NCBI GenBank assembly: GCA_016867725.1
Contig: VGIX01000002.1
Coordinates: forward strand, 1 to 64,000
Source of the DNA: Candidatus Effluviviaceae Genus I sp.
GTDB taxonomy: Bacteria; Joyebacterota; Joyebacteria; Joyebacterales; Joyebacteraceae
DNA length: 64,000 bases
Direction of reading: 5' to 3'
The notes under the pieces were generated by a model that saw only the letters and a program-made list of their open reading frames with translations, was not told where the DNA came from and ran no database searches. Numbering within the stretch: position 1 is the stretch's first letter; each line of letters opens with the position of its first letter. The position numbers and the translations under genes are program-made. This document shows positions 41,686 through 50,549 of this stretch, in pieces.

Positions 41686-43040
41686 GCGGCGCTCCCGGCG
41701 CCGCGGCGGGCCCCCGTGGGAACTCTGAGGACGAAGTCGAGGACGTTGCCGACCAGGCGGATCCTCCACTCCAGCACCGTGAAGAGCGTCAGGAACACGC
41801 CGAGCCCGCCGAAGAGCACGTTCGGCGCCCACATGGCCCAGAAGGGGCTCACGAGCCCCCGATCGCCCAACTGCTCGCCTCCGATGAGGAACAGGTAGTA
41901 GATGAGGAAGAAGAGGATGCCGATGCCTGCGCCGATGCCGACGCCGCCGCGTCGCGCGCGGATGCCGATGGGGGCGCCGAGAAGCACGAACACGATGCAC
42001 GCGACGGGGACGGACAGCTTCTTGTGACACTCCACCTCGAGCTTGCGCGCCTTGCCCATTTCGCTCTGCACGGCCCTGAGCGCCGCCTGGGCGGCACGCG
42101 TGGCCTGCGCGCGCTGTCGCTCGATGTCCACGCGCGCCCGCTGCGTGCCTCCCGCGTCGGCCGCATCGAGAAGCGAGCCGACGTACGTCTCCAGTGAGAA
42201 GACGGCTCGCGTGCGCGCCGCATCGAGGTCCTTCTGGTGCGTCACGATCCTCTCGCGCAGCTCGGCGAGAGAGAGCTCTCGATCTCCGCGGCGGGCCTCT
42301 TCGCCTCTGACGAGTTCGGCGCTGGCGCCCTCCACGTTGATCACGTGCTTCGCGAATACCAGTCGGTTGTACCTCGTCGGATCCTCGCGATCGACGTTGT
42401 GGATCTCGCCGTCCCACAGCTCCAGAGTCAGCACGTCGCTGTCCGCGGAGGAAACAACGCGCCCGCGGGCGGCGACGATGATCTGTACGGGTTCTCCGCC
42501 CTCGAGCCTGTACATCCTGGCGCGGAAGATCTCGGAGGTTCGTGGATCGGCCCTGTCGACGATGATCGTGTAGCCCGCCGGAAGCTCCGTCAGCACGCCC
42601 GGCTGGATGGTGGCCAGCGGCCGCATCCGGTGGATGCTCACGAGGAGCGACTTGAGCCTGTGATTGGCCTCAGGAAGCGCGTGGTTCCCGAAGTGGAAGA
42701 GCCCCACGGCGACCAGCGTCGCGGCAACGAGCACGGGCGTCATGAGCGTCAGGACGTGCACGCCGCTGGCCTTGGCGGCCGTGATCTCGTTGTCCTGCGC
42801 CAGGCGACCGAAGGTGGTCAGGACGGCGACCATGACGGCCATGGGCACGGCGAGGACGGTCATCCAGGCGAGGGAGAGCCCGAAGGCCTCGAGGACGGCC
42901 GGCCCCGGCACGCCCCTTCCGATGAAGAGCTGAAGGTAGTCCACGATGAAGTCCATGGAGAGAACGAAGTAGAAGATGGCAAGCCCCGCGGCGGCGGGGG
43001 CGATGTGCGAGCGCAGCACGTATCGCGTGAGAATGGTCAC
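41682..43040 (-). CDS. lptF: LPS export permease LptF
   Basis: A 452-residue YjgP/YjgQ-family protein: ILTRYVLRSHIAPAAAGLAIFYFVLS at the N-terminus, TTFGRLAQDNEITAAKASGVH (coupling helix), a periplasmic beta domain, then the final helices beginning KLSVPVACIVFVLLGAPIG. It is about 90 residues longer than LptG because of a charged, probably coiled-coil helix (from ELSLAELRERIVTHQKDLDAA to SEMGKARKLEVECH) just before the second membrane block. The GTG at 43040 starts the protein; a weak minus-strand promoter lies upstream. Confidence 0.9.
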   Translation of the reverse strand: MTILTRYVLRSHIAPAAAGLAIFYFVLSMDFIVDYLQLFIGRGVPGPAVLEAFGLSLAWMTVLAVPMAVMVAVLTTFGRLAQDNEITAAKASGVHVLTLMTPVLVAATLVAVGLFHFGNHALPEANHRLKSLLVSIHRMRPLATIQPGVLTELPAGYTIIVDRADPRTSEIFRARMYRLEGGEPVQIIVAARGRVVSSADSDVLTLELWDGEIHNVDREDPTRYNRLVFAKHVINVEGASAELVRGEEARRGDRELSLAELRERIVTHQKDLDAARTRAVFSLETYVGSLLDAADAGGTQRARVDIERQRAQATRAAQAALRAVQSEMGKARKLEVECHKKLSVPVACIVFVLLGAPIGIRARRGGVGIGAGIGILFFLIYYLFLIGGEQLGDRGLVSPFWAMWAPNVLFGGLGVFLTLFTVLEWRIRLVGNVLDFVLRVPTGARRGAGSAA

Positions 43041-43150
43041 GTCGCAGGCCCTGCCTGGAACAAGGGTGGAGTCGCTCGCGACCGCAGTGGAGCATCGGGC
43101 GCCGCAGATCGCTCTCCGCGTGACCCCGCCGACGCGCCCGGCGACCACAA

Positions 43151-43179
43151 CTTCTACCACTCGGCCGCGACGACCGCAA
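43151..43179 (-). promoter_or_regulatory. possible promoter for lptF-lptG
   Basis: On the minus strand TTGCGG and TAGAAG are separated by 17 bases. The -35 is weaker than the others in the window. Confidence 0.4.
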
Positions 43180-43199
43180 CAGGCTCGTCGGCGCTCGTC

Positions 43200-43228
43200 T
43201 TGACACACGCCGGATGCCCTGATAGAGT
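43200..43228 (+). promoter_or_regulatory. sigma-70-type promoter for the sprA-like gene
   Basis: TTGACA (43200-43205, full consensus) and TAGAGT (43223-43228) with a 17-base spacer; predicted start near 43235. Confidence 0.7.
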
Positions 43229-43415
43229 GCACCGTCGCGCGCGCGCGAGCGGACGGCGCGCCCACCTGTGCGGGTCGGGCGAGCCCGACGGTACGGGTCC
43301 ACGCGGCCGTCGTGTGGCGCGGCGGCGCGAAACCGATCGTTCCTGCCACTCCGGCCGCGGTCCTCTTCATGGCCCGCCGGGTCCTCCTGGGTGCCCACGG
43401 AGACGGAGCAGACAC

Positions 43416-46400
43416 ATGGGACTCAGGCGCGCCGTGACGCTGGTGCTGCTCGCGCTGTCGGCCGCCCTTGCGCCGCCGCGCGTGACGGCGCACGGCGAGG
43501 CCGCTGATCCGGAGCTCCCGGCAGCCCAGACGGCTGCGGTGGATAGCCTCTTCCTCCTGCCTCAAGAGCTTGACCAGGGTCCCTTCCTTCCAGCGGCTCC
43601 GGACACGGTGAGCGAGGCGCCTGCCGAGCCGGTGGAGACCTCCGTCCGGCCCGAGATGCGGCCCTGGGCGGGCAGGGGAGTCCCCGTCAAGGTGCCTTTC
43701 CAGTTCTTCAGACCGTGGTCGGTGGGACCGGCTTCGATCCGACGAGGGCTTTCCCCCGGCTGGACGGCGCTTCCCTCGGCGGCCCCTTCGGGCGCTCCGT
43801 TCGAGCGGCGCCTCGCCGTTGACCTCGCAGGGCGCGCGGCCATCGTCACCCGCGCCGGAACCGCCGCGTCGTTCACGAGCTACGCGGCGCCGCTGCCGGA
43901 GTACGAGAGGGCGATCCGCGGCGTGAGCGCGCGGGACGCGTGGGGGTCCACGGTCACCCGGAAGCTCAAGGAGCAGTCCGCCAGGTCGTCGCGCGGCCTT
44001 CTCGACATCGACATCCCCATGCCGTTGCCCGAGCCCATCGTTCGCGCGATCGGCGCGGGCGCCAATCTCAAGGTCCGCGGAAGCGAACGCATCACGTTCG
44101 GCGGCAGGACGAGCTACCTCGTTGACGCGCTCGACCAGGAGTCGGGGCCTCCCTCGAAGTGGCCGCAGCTCGACATGCAGCAGCAGCTCACCGTGAACCT
44201 CGAAGGCACCATCGGAGACAAGATCCACGTCTACGTTGACCACAGGAGCGGTGGGACGTCCTACGGCACGGGCAAGGCGAACCAGATCCGCGTGCGGTAC
44301 GAGGGCGAGGAGGACGAGGTCCTTCAGACGATCGAGCTCGGGGAGGTGAACCTCTCCCTGCCCGGCGCCGAGTTCGTGAGCTACAGCGGGTCCCAGGAGG
44401 GTCTCTTCGGAGCGAAGATGACCGCGAAGCTGGGCAAGCTCGACGTCGTGGGCATTGCGAGCAAGGCGGAGGGCAAGTCCGCCGGCGCCAGCTTCGCGGG
44501 GACCTCCGAGGCCGACTCGCTGACGATCAAGGACATCGCCTACAAGGCCAGAACGTACTACGCCATCGACTCCGACGTGCTCAAGTACGCGAACGTGGGT
44601 CTGCGCAGCGTCCGCGTCTACGTGGACGACCGCAACGGCGCCAACGACCTGACCACCGGCGCGTCGCCGGGCCGCGCCTATCTGACGGCGCCGGCAGGCT
44701 CCGTCCCGCCGCCGACCGGACCGAGCCAGCGAGGCATGTTCGACGAGCTCGTCGAGCTGCAGGACTACCTCGTGGACTACGGAAGCGGCATCCTCGAGTT
44801 CCTGAGCCCGGTCAACGCGAACCACGTGCTCGCCGTGTCGTACGTCAGGCTGGACGGAGGCGCCGTCGGGGGACACGACGGCGACACGCTCAGGATCAAG
44901 CTCATCAAGAAGGACGACCGCGTCGCCGGCACGCCGTGGGAGCCGGTGAGGCTCCACGAGCTCAAGAACGTCTACGACCTGGGCGCGACCAACATCCCCG
45001 AGGACGGGTTCGCGCTCGAGATCCGGAAGCGCACGCCGTCGGGGGAGATCCTCGACAACCAGGACGGCGTTCCGTACGTGCGGATCCTGGGGCTCGACAC
45101 GCACGGCCCGGGCGGAGGCGGCGACCCCGACGGCGTCGTTGACCGCGAGTGGATCGACTTCGAGAAAGGGCATCTCTTCTTCCCCCACTTCACACCCTTC
45201 TGTCCCGAGTATGACGCGACGGACTTCTACTACGCTCCGGGCGGCGGGCCGGATCCCATCTACACGGCGGACGAACTCGACCCGAAGAACTGCGCCGTCT
45301 ACTCGCGGGAGGTCTTCCTGCCGGGCGACGACGTCTACTTCCTCGTCGTGAAGTACGACCGCCCGCGCACGACCTTCTACCTCGGGCAGATGAACATCAT
45401 CGAGAACAGCGAGGTGGTCAGGCTCAACGGCGTGGCGCTCACCCGCGGCGTCGACTACACCATCTACTACCCGGCGGGCCAGCTCACGCTGCTATCCGAG
45501 GAGGCGAAGCAACCCGACGCGAGGGTCACGGTCGACTTCGACTACCAGCCGTTCGGGATCGGCGGAGAGAAGACCCTGCTGGGCGTGCGCGGCTTGTACA
45601 ACTGGAGCGAGAACGTCAAGCTGGGCACGACGTGGATGTACCAGAGCAAGGGTGCGCCCGAGGACCGGCCGCGGCTGGGCGAGGAGCCGTCGAGGACGGT
45701 GCTCGGAGACGTCAACCTGACGGCGACGTTCGCGCCCGGCGTCCTCACGCGGATCGCGGACGCCGTCCCGCTCGTGAGCACGGACGCGCCGTCGAAGGTG
45801 ACGGTCTCGGCCGAGGCCGCCGTGTGCGTGCCGGACCCCAACACCAAGGGGTTCGTCACGATCGACGACATGGAGGGCGTGAAGAACGTCAACATGCTCG
45901 GCGTGACCAGGCGGCTGTGGACGTGGGCGAGCGTTCCCGCCGCGACCGGCGTCGCCGCCGAAGACCGCATGCGCATCAGCTGGTACAACCCCGACCGCAA
46001 GGTGCGCGAGGGAGACCTGCACCCGGAGCTCACGGGACAGGAGGCCAACGACATCCGCACGGTCCTCGAGATCGACTACGACGCCGCGGCCCCGTCGTCC
46101 TCGTGGGCCGGCCTCATGCGCCTTCTCTCCAAGACGGGGATGGACTACTCGCGCGACGAGTTCATCGAGGTGTGGGTGCACGACAACGGGTACCGCGAGG
46201 GGAAGCTCCTCATCGACCTGGGGACGGTGAGCGAGGACTTCTATCCGCTCCTCGCGCCGAACGGCACTCTGGACTCGGAGGACGTGGACCAGAACGGCTT
46301 CGACGCGAGCGAGGACACGGGGCTCGACCGCGTCGTCGGCGTGGACGGGCAGAACGTGCCCGGGGACGACGGCGATGACGACTACGAGTACACGTACGGA

Positions 46401-49400
46401 ACCAGCGACTACTCGAAGATCAACGGGACGGAGCGGAACGAGCGGCTGGACACCGAGGACCTGAACGGGAACTGGTACCTGGACACCGAGAGCAGGTACT
46501 GGGAGATCGAGATCGACCTGTCGGATCCCACGTACGTAGTGCAGGACAACGGCGACCTCGTGAGCGGCAACCACTGGCGGCTCTACCGGGTGCCGCTGGA
46601 CAGGGCCGTCCCGGTGAACGGGATGGCCGACTGGGTTGCGGTGAAGTCGGCGCGCGTGTGGCTCACCGGGCTCAGGCAGGGCGGCCTCCCGCTCATGATC
46701 GGTTCCATGGACATCGTGGGAAGCCAGTGGGAGGCCGACGGCATCCGGGACTCGACGGGTGCGGTCGTTCCCGAAGCCCAGATGGGGAACATGAGCTTCC
46801 GGGTCACCGCGAAGAACACCAAGGAGAACGCGGACTACTACCCGCCGTTCGCCGTCGAGATCAACGAGGAGACCGGGATCCCCGAGCGCGAGCAGTCGCT
46901 CGTTCTCCTCTACGAGAACATCGAGTCCGGCTTCAGCGGCGCCGCGCGGAAGGTGTACTACTCCGACGATGACTACACGGGGTACGAGTCCCTTGAGCTG
47001 TTCGTCCACGGGAGCGCGGGGATCGACCCGGGATCGGTGTTCTTCGTCCGCATCGGCGCCGACACGGTCAACTACTACGAGTACAGCTTCGAGGTGAGCC
47101 CGGGGTGGCGGCAGCGGTTCGGCTCGCTCTCGAACAGCCTGATCGTGCCGCTGACCTCCTTCAGCGATCTCAAGCTCCCTCCGTTCGACACGGCGGACGC
47201 GGCTGAGGTCCTTGGAGACACGACCTCGGTGAAGCGCGAGACGTTCAGGCGGGTGGGGTGGCCGTCGCTGTCCAGGGTGCGCAGGCTCATGGTGGGGGTG
47301 CGGAACGCGTGGGCCGACTCGCTGAGCAGGGACGTGTCGGGCGAGATCTGGGTGGACGACATCAGGCTCACGAACGTCCGCAAGGAGATCGGCTTCGCGG
47401 AGCGCGCGACGGTCAACGTGAGGATGGCGGATCTCGCCGAGCTCAACGTCGACGCCCGCTTCGTGGATCGCGACTTCCATTCGATCAAGCAGACGAGGGG
47501 GAGCGGGCAGGACAACGCGAGCTACAACGTCACCGGTACGGTGAACGCGGACCGCTTCGTGAGCGCACTCGGCATCGCGGTGCCGGTCAACGTCGTGTGG
47601 AGGCGTTCGGTGTCCCGTCCGCGCTTCTCGACCGGGTCCGACATCGTGTTGGGCGCGGAGGACAGCGACCGCGAGCGCACGGAGAGCGCGGAGCGCAGCG
47701 TCGCCGTGTCCTTCTCCAGGAAGCGGCAGTCGCCGGACTTCTGGACTCATCTCCTCATGGACGGTCTGTCGCTCCGTGCCTCGGCGGCCGCCACCGAGCG
47801 CCGGGCTCCGACGCGGATCGACACGACGGGGGCACTTCGCGGACGGTTGGCCTACCGGTACTCGCCTGAGCGGACGGGGATGACGCTCTATCGGAGCACG
47901 AAGCTCTTCCTCAAGCCCACGAGCTTCCGCTTCGGCGTCGAGTCGCAGGTGTCCAGGAGTCTGAGCTATGACGTCACGCGCTCGGGGTCGCAGACGCTCA
48001 GAGCCGACACGCACGACAAGAAGCTCGACGCGGACGCGGGCGTTGACTTCCAGCTGCTCGACAACCTCTCCACGTCGCATTCCGTGACCGCGCGGCGCGA
48101 TCTTGCCCTGCAGAGCCGGCCGTGGGCGGGCGTGAACATCGGGACGGAGACGCAGCGGCAGTACAGCAACAGCCTGAGCTTCAACCCGAAGTTCGGCGCC
48201 TGGCTTTCACCTCAATACAGCTTCAGCTCCACGTACACCGACAACCACGGACCGGAGGTCCAGCGCGCGGGAGACCCGTGGGGGGTCCACGACCTGCGCG
48301 CGCAGACGACCCAGCAGATCTCGGCCAGCTTCGACCTGAAGAAGATCTTCGGCGTCGGCGCGCCTCACCCGCCCCGCCCGGAGCCGGGAAGGGAGGCGGC
48401 CGGCCGCGGGGAGCGGGGCGGCCCTCCGAGGCCCGAAGGCGAGGAGCGACCGGACGAGGAGACCCCTCCGGAAGAGCCGGCTCCGGAGCAGCCGACTCCT
48501 GAGCAGAGGCAGGAAGAGGAAGCGGGGCCCGATCTGCGGAGACTCCTCGACCCCGTGCTGGCGTTCGTGCGCAACATGGACGCCATCGAGGGCAGGCACA
48601 CGGTGCGGTGGAGCTCGCGATTCGACCGCGTGCCGCCGGACCGAGTGCCCGGGTGGCAGTATCGCCTGGGCCTCTTGCCCGGCGAGGGAGCGGATGACCG
48701 CACCGAGGAGCGGTCTCTCGACCTGGGGACCGGGGCGAAGCTCACGCAGGACATCCGTCTCAAGGCCGACTACAAGCGTTCCGTGACCGGGCGATGGTAC
48801 AGGAACACCGTTGCCGACTCGGTGAACCTCCTGTCGGCGACCGAGGGTGTGACCCAGACCCGCAAGGCGACGCTGTCGTGGGGGGGCATCGAGAGGATCG
48901 GTCCGCTCAAGACGGTGTTCACGACCGTTCGCGCGCGCAGCGGCGTCGAGTTCAAGTCATCGTACTCGGGGCCCGAAAACGAGCCGACGACGAGAGGCGA
49001 TGGGCTCGCCCTTGCGCCGCTCGTCTCGATCGAGACCACGTTCAAGAACGGGCTTTCGGGGAACCTGTCGTGGGAGCGCAGGCGCTCGAGGAACTACAGC
49101 CTGCGCGGAGTCGGGTCCGTCACCGAGGACGAGGCGAGCTCCACAAGCCTCGCCCTCAAGTACCGGTTCTCCGCGCCGCAGGGTCTCAGGCTGCCGTTCT
49201 TCGGGGAGAAGCTGAAGTTCCAGAGCAATCTGGACTGCTCGCTCACGCTCAAGACGTCGGCGAGGGTGTCGCGGACGGCCATGGATGAGGCCGGGCTCGT
49301 GCTGGCGGCCCCGACCTCCTCGGTCAAGGACTTCTCGATCGCCGGGGACGCGACCTACAGCTTCTCCAGGAGCGTGTCCGGGGGGCTTCAGATCACCTTC

Positions 49401-49478
49401 TCTCAGAGCCGCGACGAGAAGCGCGATCAGACGCGGAGGACCATAGGGGTGCACCTGACGGCCGAGTTCAAGTTCTGA
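43416..49478 (+). CDS. sprA: SprA/Sov-like outer-membrane protein (type 9 secretion translocon homolog)
   Basis: A 2,020-residue protein with a signal peptide (residues 1-26). It matches the SprA architecture of Bacteroidetes: the N-terminal block with VRYEGEEDEVLQTIELGEVN followed by SYSGSQEGLFGAKMTAKLGKL (about residues 290-345), the central FVTIDDMEG motif, and an Asp-rich block with TEDLNGNWYLDTESRYWEI (about residues 1015-1035). The long beta-strand-rich C-terminal region ends in Phe (LTAEFKF), as outer-membrane barrels do. Residues 1649-1705 form a Pro/Glu-rich insert. SprA forms the 36-strand translocon of the type 9 system. The ATG at 43416 follows ACGGAGCAGACAC. No PorV, Gld or Spr partners are in the window. 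Confidence 0.85.
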   Translation: MGLRRAVTLVLLALSAALAPPRVTAHGEAADPELPAAQTAAVDSLFLLPQELDQGPFLPAAPDTVSEAPAEPVETSVRPEMRPWAGRGVPVKVPFQFFRPWSVGPASIRRGLSPGWTALPSAAPSGAPFERRLAVDLAGRAAIVTRAGTAASFTSYAAPLPEYERAIRGVSARDAWGSTVTRKLKEQSARSSRGLLDIDIPMPLPEPIVRAIGAGANLKVRGSERITFGGRTSYLVDALDQESGPPSKWPQLDMQQQLTVNLEGTIGDKIHVYVDHRSGGTSYGTGKANQIRVRYEGEEDEVLQTIELGEVNLSLPGAEFVSYSGSQEGLFGAKMTAKLGKLDVVGIASKAEGKSAGASFAGTSEADSLTIKDIAYKARTYYAIDSDVLKYANVGLRSVRVYVDDRNGANDLTTGASPGRAYLTAPAGSVPPPTGPSQRGMFDELVELQDYLVDYGSGILEFLSPVNANHVLAVSYVRLDGGAVGGHDGDTLRIKLIKKDDRVAGTPWEPVRLHELKNVYDLGATNIPEDGFALEIRKRTPSGEILDNQDGVPYVRILGLDTHGPGGGGDPDGVVDREWIDFEKGHLFFPHFTPFCPEYDATDFYYAPGGGPDPIYTADELDPKNCAVYSREVFLPGDDVYFLVVKYDRPRTTFYLGQMNIIENSEVVRLNGVALTRGVDYTIYYPAGQLTLLSEEAKQPDARVTVDFDYQPFGIGGEKTLLGVRGLYNWSENVKLGTTWMYQSKGAPEDRPRLGEEPSRTVLGDVNLTATFAPGVLTRIADAVPLVSTDAPSKVTVSAEAAVCVPDPNTKGFVTIDDMEGVKNVNMLGVTRRLWTWASVPAATGVAAEDRMRISWYNPDRKVREGDLHPELTGQEANDIRTVLEIDYDAAAPSSSWAGLMRLLSKTGMDYSRDEFIEVWVHDNGYREGKLLIDLGTVSEDFYPLLAPNGTLDSEDVDQNGFDASEDTGLDRVVGVDGQNVPGDDGDDDYEYTYGTSDYSKINGTERNERLDTEDLNGNWYLDTESRYWEIEIDLSDPTYVVQDNGDLVSGNHWRLYRVPLDRAVPVNGMADWVAVKSARVWLTGLRQGGLPLMIGSMDIVGSQWEADGIRDSTGAVVPEAQMGNMSFRVTAKNTKENADYYPPFAVEINEETGIPEREQSLVLLYENIESGFSGAARKVYYSDDDYTGYESLELFVHGSAGIDPGSVFFVRIGADTVNYYEYSFEVSPGWRQRFGSLSNSLIVPLTSFSDLKLPPFDTADAAEVLGDTTSVKRETFRRVGWPSLSRVRRLMVGVRNAWADSLSRDVSGEIWVDDIRLTNVRKEIGFAERATVNVRMADLAELNVDARFVDRDFHSIKQTRGSGQDNASYNVTGTVNADRFVSALGIAVPVNVVWRRSVSRPRFSTGSDIVLGAEDSDRERTESAERSVAVSFSRKRQSPDFWTHLLMDGLSLRASAAATERRAPTRIDTTGALRGRLAYRYSPERTGMTLYRSTKLFLKPTSFRFGVESQVSRSLSYDVTRSGSQTLRADTHDKKLDADAGVDFQLLDNLSTSHSVTARRDLALQSRPWAGVNIGTETQRQYSNSLSFNPKFGAWLSPQYSFSSTYTDNHGPEVQRAGDPWGVHDLRAQTTQQISASFDLKKIFGVGAPHPPRPEPGREAAGRGERGGPPRPEGEERPDEETPPEEPAPEQPTPEQRQEEEAGPDLRRLLDPVLAFVRNMDAIEGRHTVRWSSRFDRVPPDRVPGWQYRLGLLPGEGADDRTEERSLDLGTGAKLTQDIRLKADYKRSVTGRWYRNTVADSVNLLSATEGVTQTRKATLSWGGIERIGPLKTVFTTVRARSGVEFKSSYSGPENEPTTRGDGLALAPLVSIETTFKNGLSGNLSWERRRSRNYSLRGVGSVTEDEASSTSLALKYRFSAPQGLRLPFFGEKLKFQSNLDCSLTLKTSARVSRTAMDEAGLVLAAPTSSVKDFSIAGDATYSFSRSVSGGLQITFSQSRDEKRDQTRRTIGVHLTAEFKF

Positions 49479-50413
49479 TGCGGATGACCCGAGCACGCGA
49501 GACCCGGCGGCGTTGCGCGCGCCGAAGGCGCGGCGGCCGTCTGGTCGCCGTCGCGCTCGCGGCGGCGTGGGCGGCCACGCTGACGGGGTGCGGGCGGCCG
49601 CAGTTCGACGGGGAGCGCGCGTTCCGCTTCCTGGAGCGCCAGTGCGCGATGGGGCCGCGCGCGCCGGGCAGCGCCGGCCACGCTGAGGCGGAGCGCTGGC
49701 TCATCGAGACGCTCGAGGGGCTCGCCGACGAGGTGGCGGTCCAGCGGTTCACCGCCGTCTCCCGCGGGCGTGAGGTGGGTTTCGCGAACGTCATCGCGTC
49801 GTTCAGACCGGCGGCCCGGGAACGGGTCCTGTTCGCGACGCACTGGGACACGCGGCCGGTGGCAGACCTCGACCCGGACCCCGCGCGGCGGGGAACGCCG
49901 ATCCCCGGGGCGAACGACGGCGCCTCCGGAACGGCCGTGTTGCTGGAGCTCGCGACGCTCATGAGCGAACGGCCGCCGAAGGTCGGCGTCGATCTGGTGT
50001 TCTTCGACGGGGAGGACGGCGGAGGGGCCGGCGGGCTTGCGGGGTGGTGCCTCGGGTCGACGCACTACGCGGCCCGCCTCGGCGACTACTGCCCGCGCCT
50101 CGCGGTCGTCGTAGACATGGTCGGCGACGCGGACCTCTCCATTCCCGTGGAGCCCAACTCTCTGGCCGGCGCTCCCGAGGCGGTGGCGACCGTCTGGGCT
50201 GCGGCGCGGCGGGCCGGCTCCCTCGCCTTCGAGGACCGGCGGGGGCGGGCCATGTTCGACGACCACATCCCGCTCCTCAGGGCCGGGCTCCCGGCCGTGC
50301 TCGTCATCGATGCGGAGTACGAGTTCTGGCACACTCTCGCGGATACGCCGGACAAGTGCAGCCCGCGCAGCCTCACCGAGGTCGGGCGCGTGCTGGTCCG
50401 GCTGACCCACTAG
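49478..50413 (+). CDS. glutaminyl-peptide cyclotransferase-like M28 zinc protein
   Basis: A 311-residue exported protein. A basic N-terminus precedes a lipoprotein-type signal (TLTGCGRPQ, Cys near residue 43). The M28 zinc fold shows THWDTRP (His122), GANDGASG (Asp147), FFDGEDGG (Glu179) and FWHTLADTPDKC (His285). The single-zinc glutaminyl cyclase layout, rather than an aminopeptidase, is supported by DDHIPLLRAGLPAVLVID and ADTPDKCSPRSL. Cyclases convert N-terminal Gln to pyroglutamate. The ATG overlaps the sprA-like stop by one base, so it is coupled to that gene. Confidence 0.85.
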   Translation: MRMTRARETRRRCARRRRGGRLVAVALAAAWAATLTGCGRPQFDGERAFRFLERQCAMGPRAPGSAGHAEAERWLIETLEGLADEVAVQRFTAVSRGREVGFANVIASFRPAARERVLFATHWDTRPVADLDPDPARRGTPIPGANDGASGTAVLLELATLMSERPPKVGVDLVFFDGEDGGGAGGLAGWCLGSTHYAARLGDYCPRLAVVVDMVGDADLSIPVEPNSLAGAPEAVATVWAAARRAGSLAFEDRRGRAMFDDHIPLLRAGLPAVLVIDAEYEFWHTLADTPDKCSPRSLTEVGRVLVRLTH

Positions 50414-50460
50414 CCTCTGAGCGGGCCCGCAGGGGGCCATGCGTCCTCCCAACTTTGCCC

Positions 50461-50489
50461 TTGCCGGAAACCGGCCCTCGTGCTAGCTT
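50461..50489 (+). promoter_or_regulatory. sigma-70-type promoter for rimP-nusA-infB
   Basis: TTGCCG (50461-50466) and TAGCTT (50484-50489) with a 17-base spacer. The -10 and following bases resemble those before rpsO. Predicted start near 50496. Confidence 0.6.
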
Positions 50490-50499
50490 GGTCGTCGGG

Positions 50500-50519
50500 A
50501 AGTGGGCGGGAGCCCACTT
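50500..50519 (+). promoter_or_regulatory. leader hairpin before rimP
   Basis: AAGTGGGC (50500-50507) and GCCCACTT (50512-50519) form a perfect 8-bp stem with a GGGA loop, followed by TCTCGG. It lies within about 5 bases of the predicted transcript start. It may be a 5'-end stabiliser or an attenuator; GTGGGC hairpins occur before rimP in several phyla, as I recall. Confidence 0.55.
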
Positions 50520-50549
50520 TCTCGGTATTGGGCCCCGGGGGGGAGAGCC

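Larger units (their letters stand above)
43041..43415. other. divergent intergenic region between lptF and sprA
   Basis: The 375-base region contains no convincing gene. It has one promoter for each direction, about 20 bases apart (43151-43179 minus, 43200-43228 plus), and then a 190-base leader before the sprA-like start. Confidence 0.6.

Noticed and set aside
41686-42417. Extension of the lptG frame upstream into lptF
   Set aside because: LptG starts at the ATG overlapping the lptF stop and this gives the normal first membrane helix.
42237-43415. Extension of the SprA-like frame 393 codons upstream over lptF
   Set aside because: The extension is the antisense of lptF with biased composition; ATG 43416 has a ribosome site and begins a signal peptide.
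43041-45188. Very long minus-strand frame running through the sprA-like gene and continuing lptF
   Set aside because: High GC content opens long antisense frames; the translated text is Arg/Pro-rich with no domain, while the plus strand encodes a clear protein.
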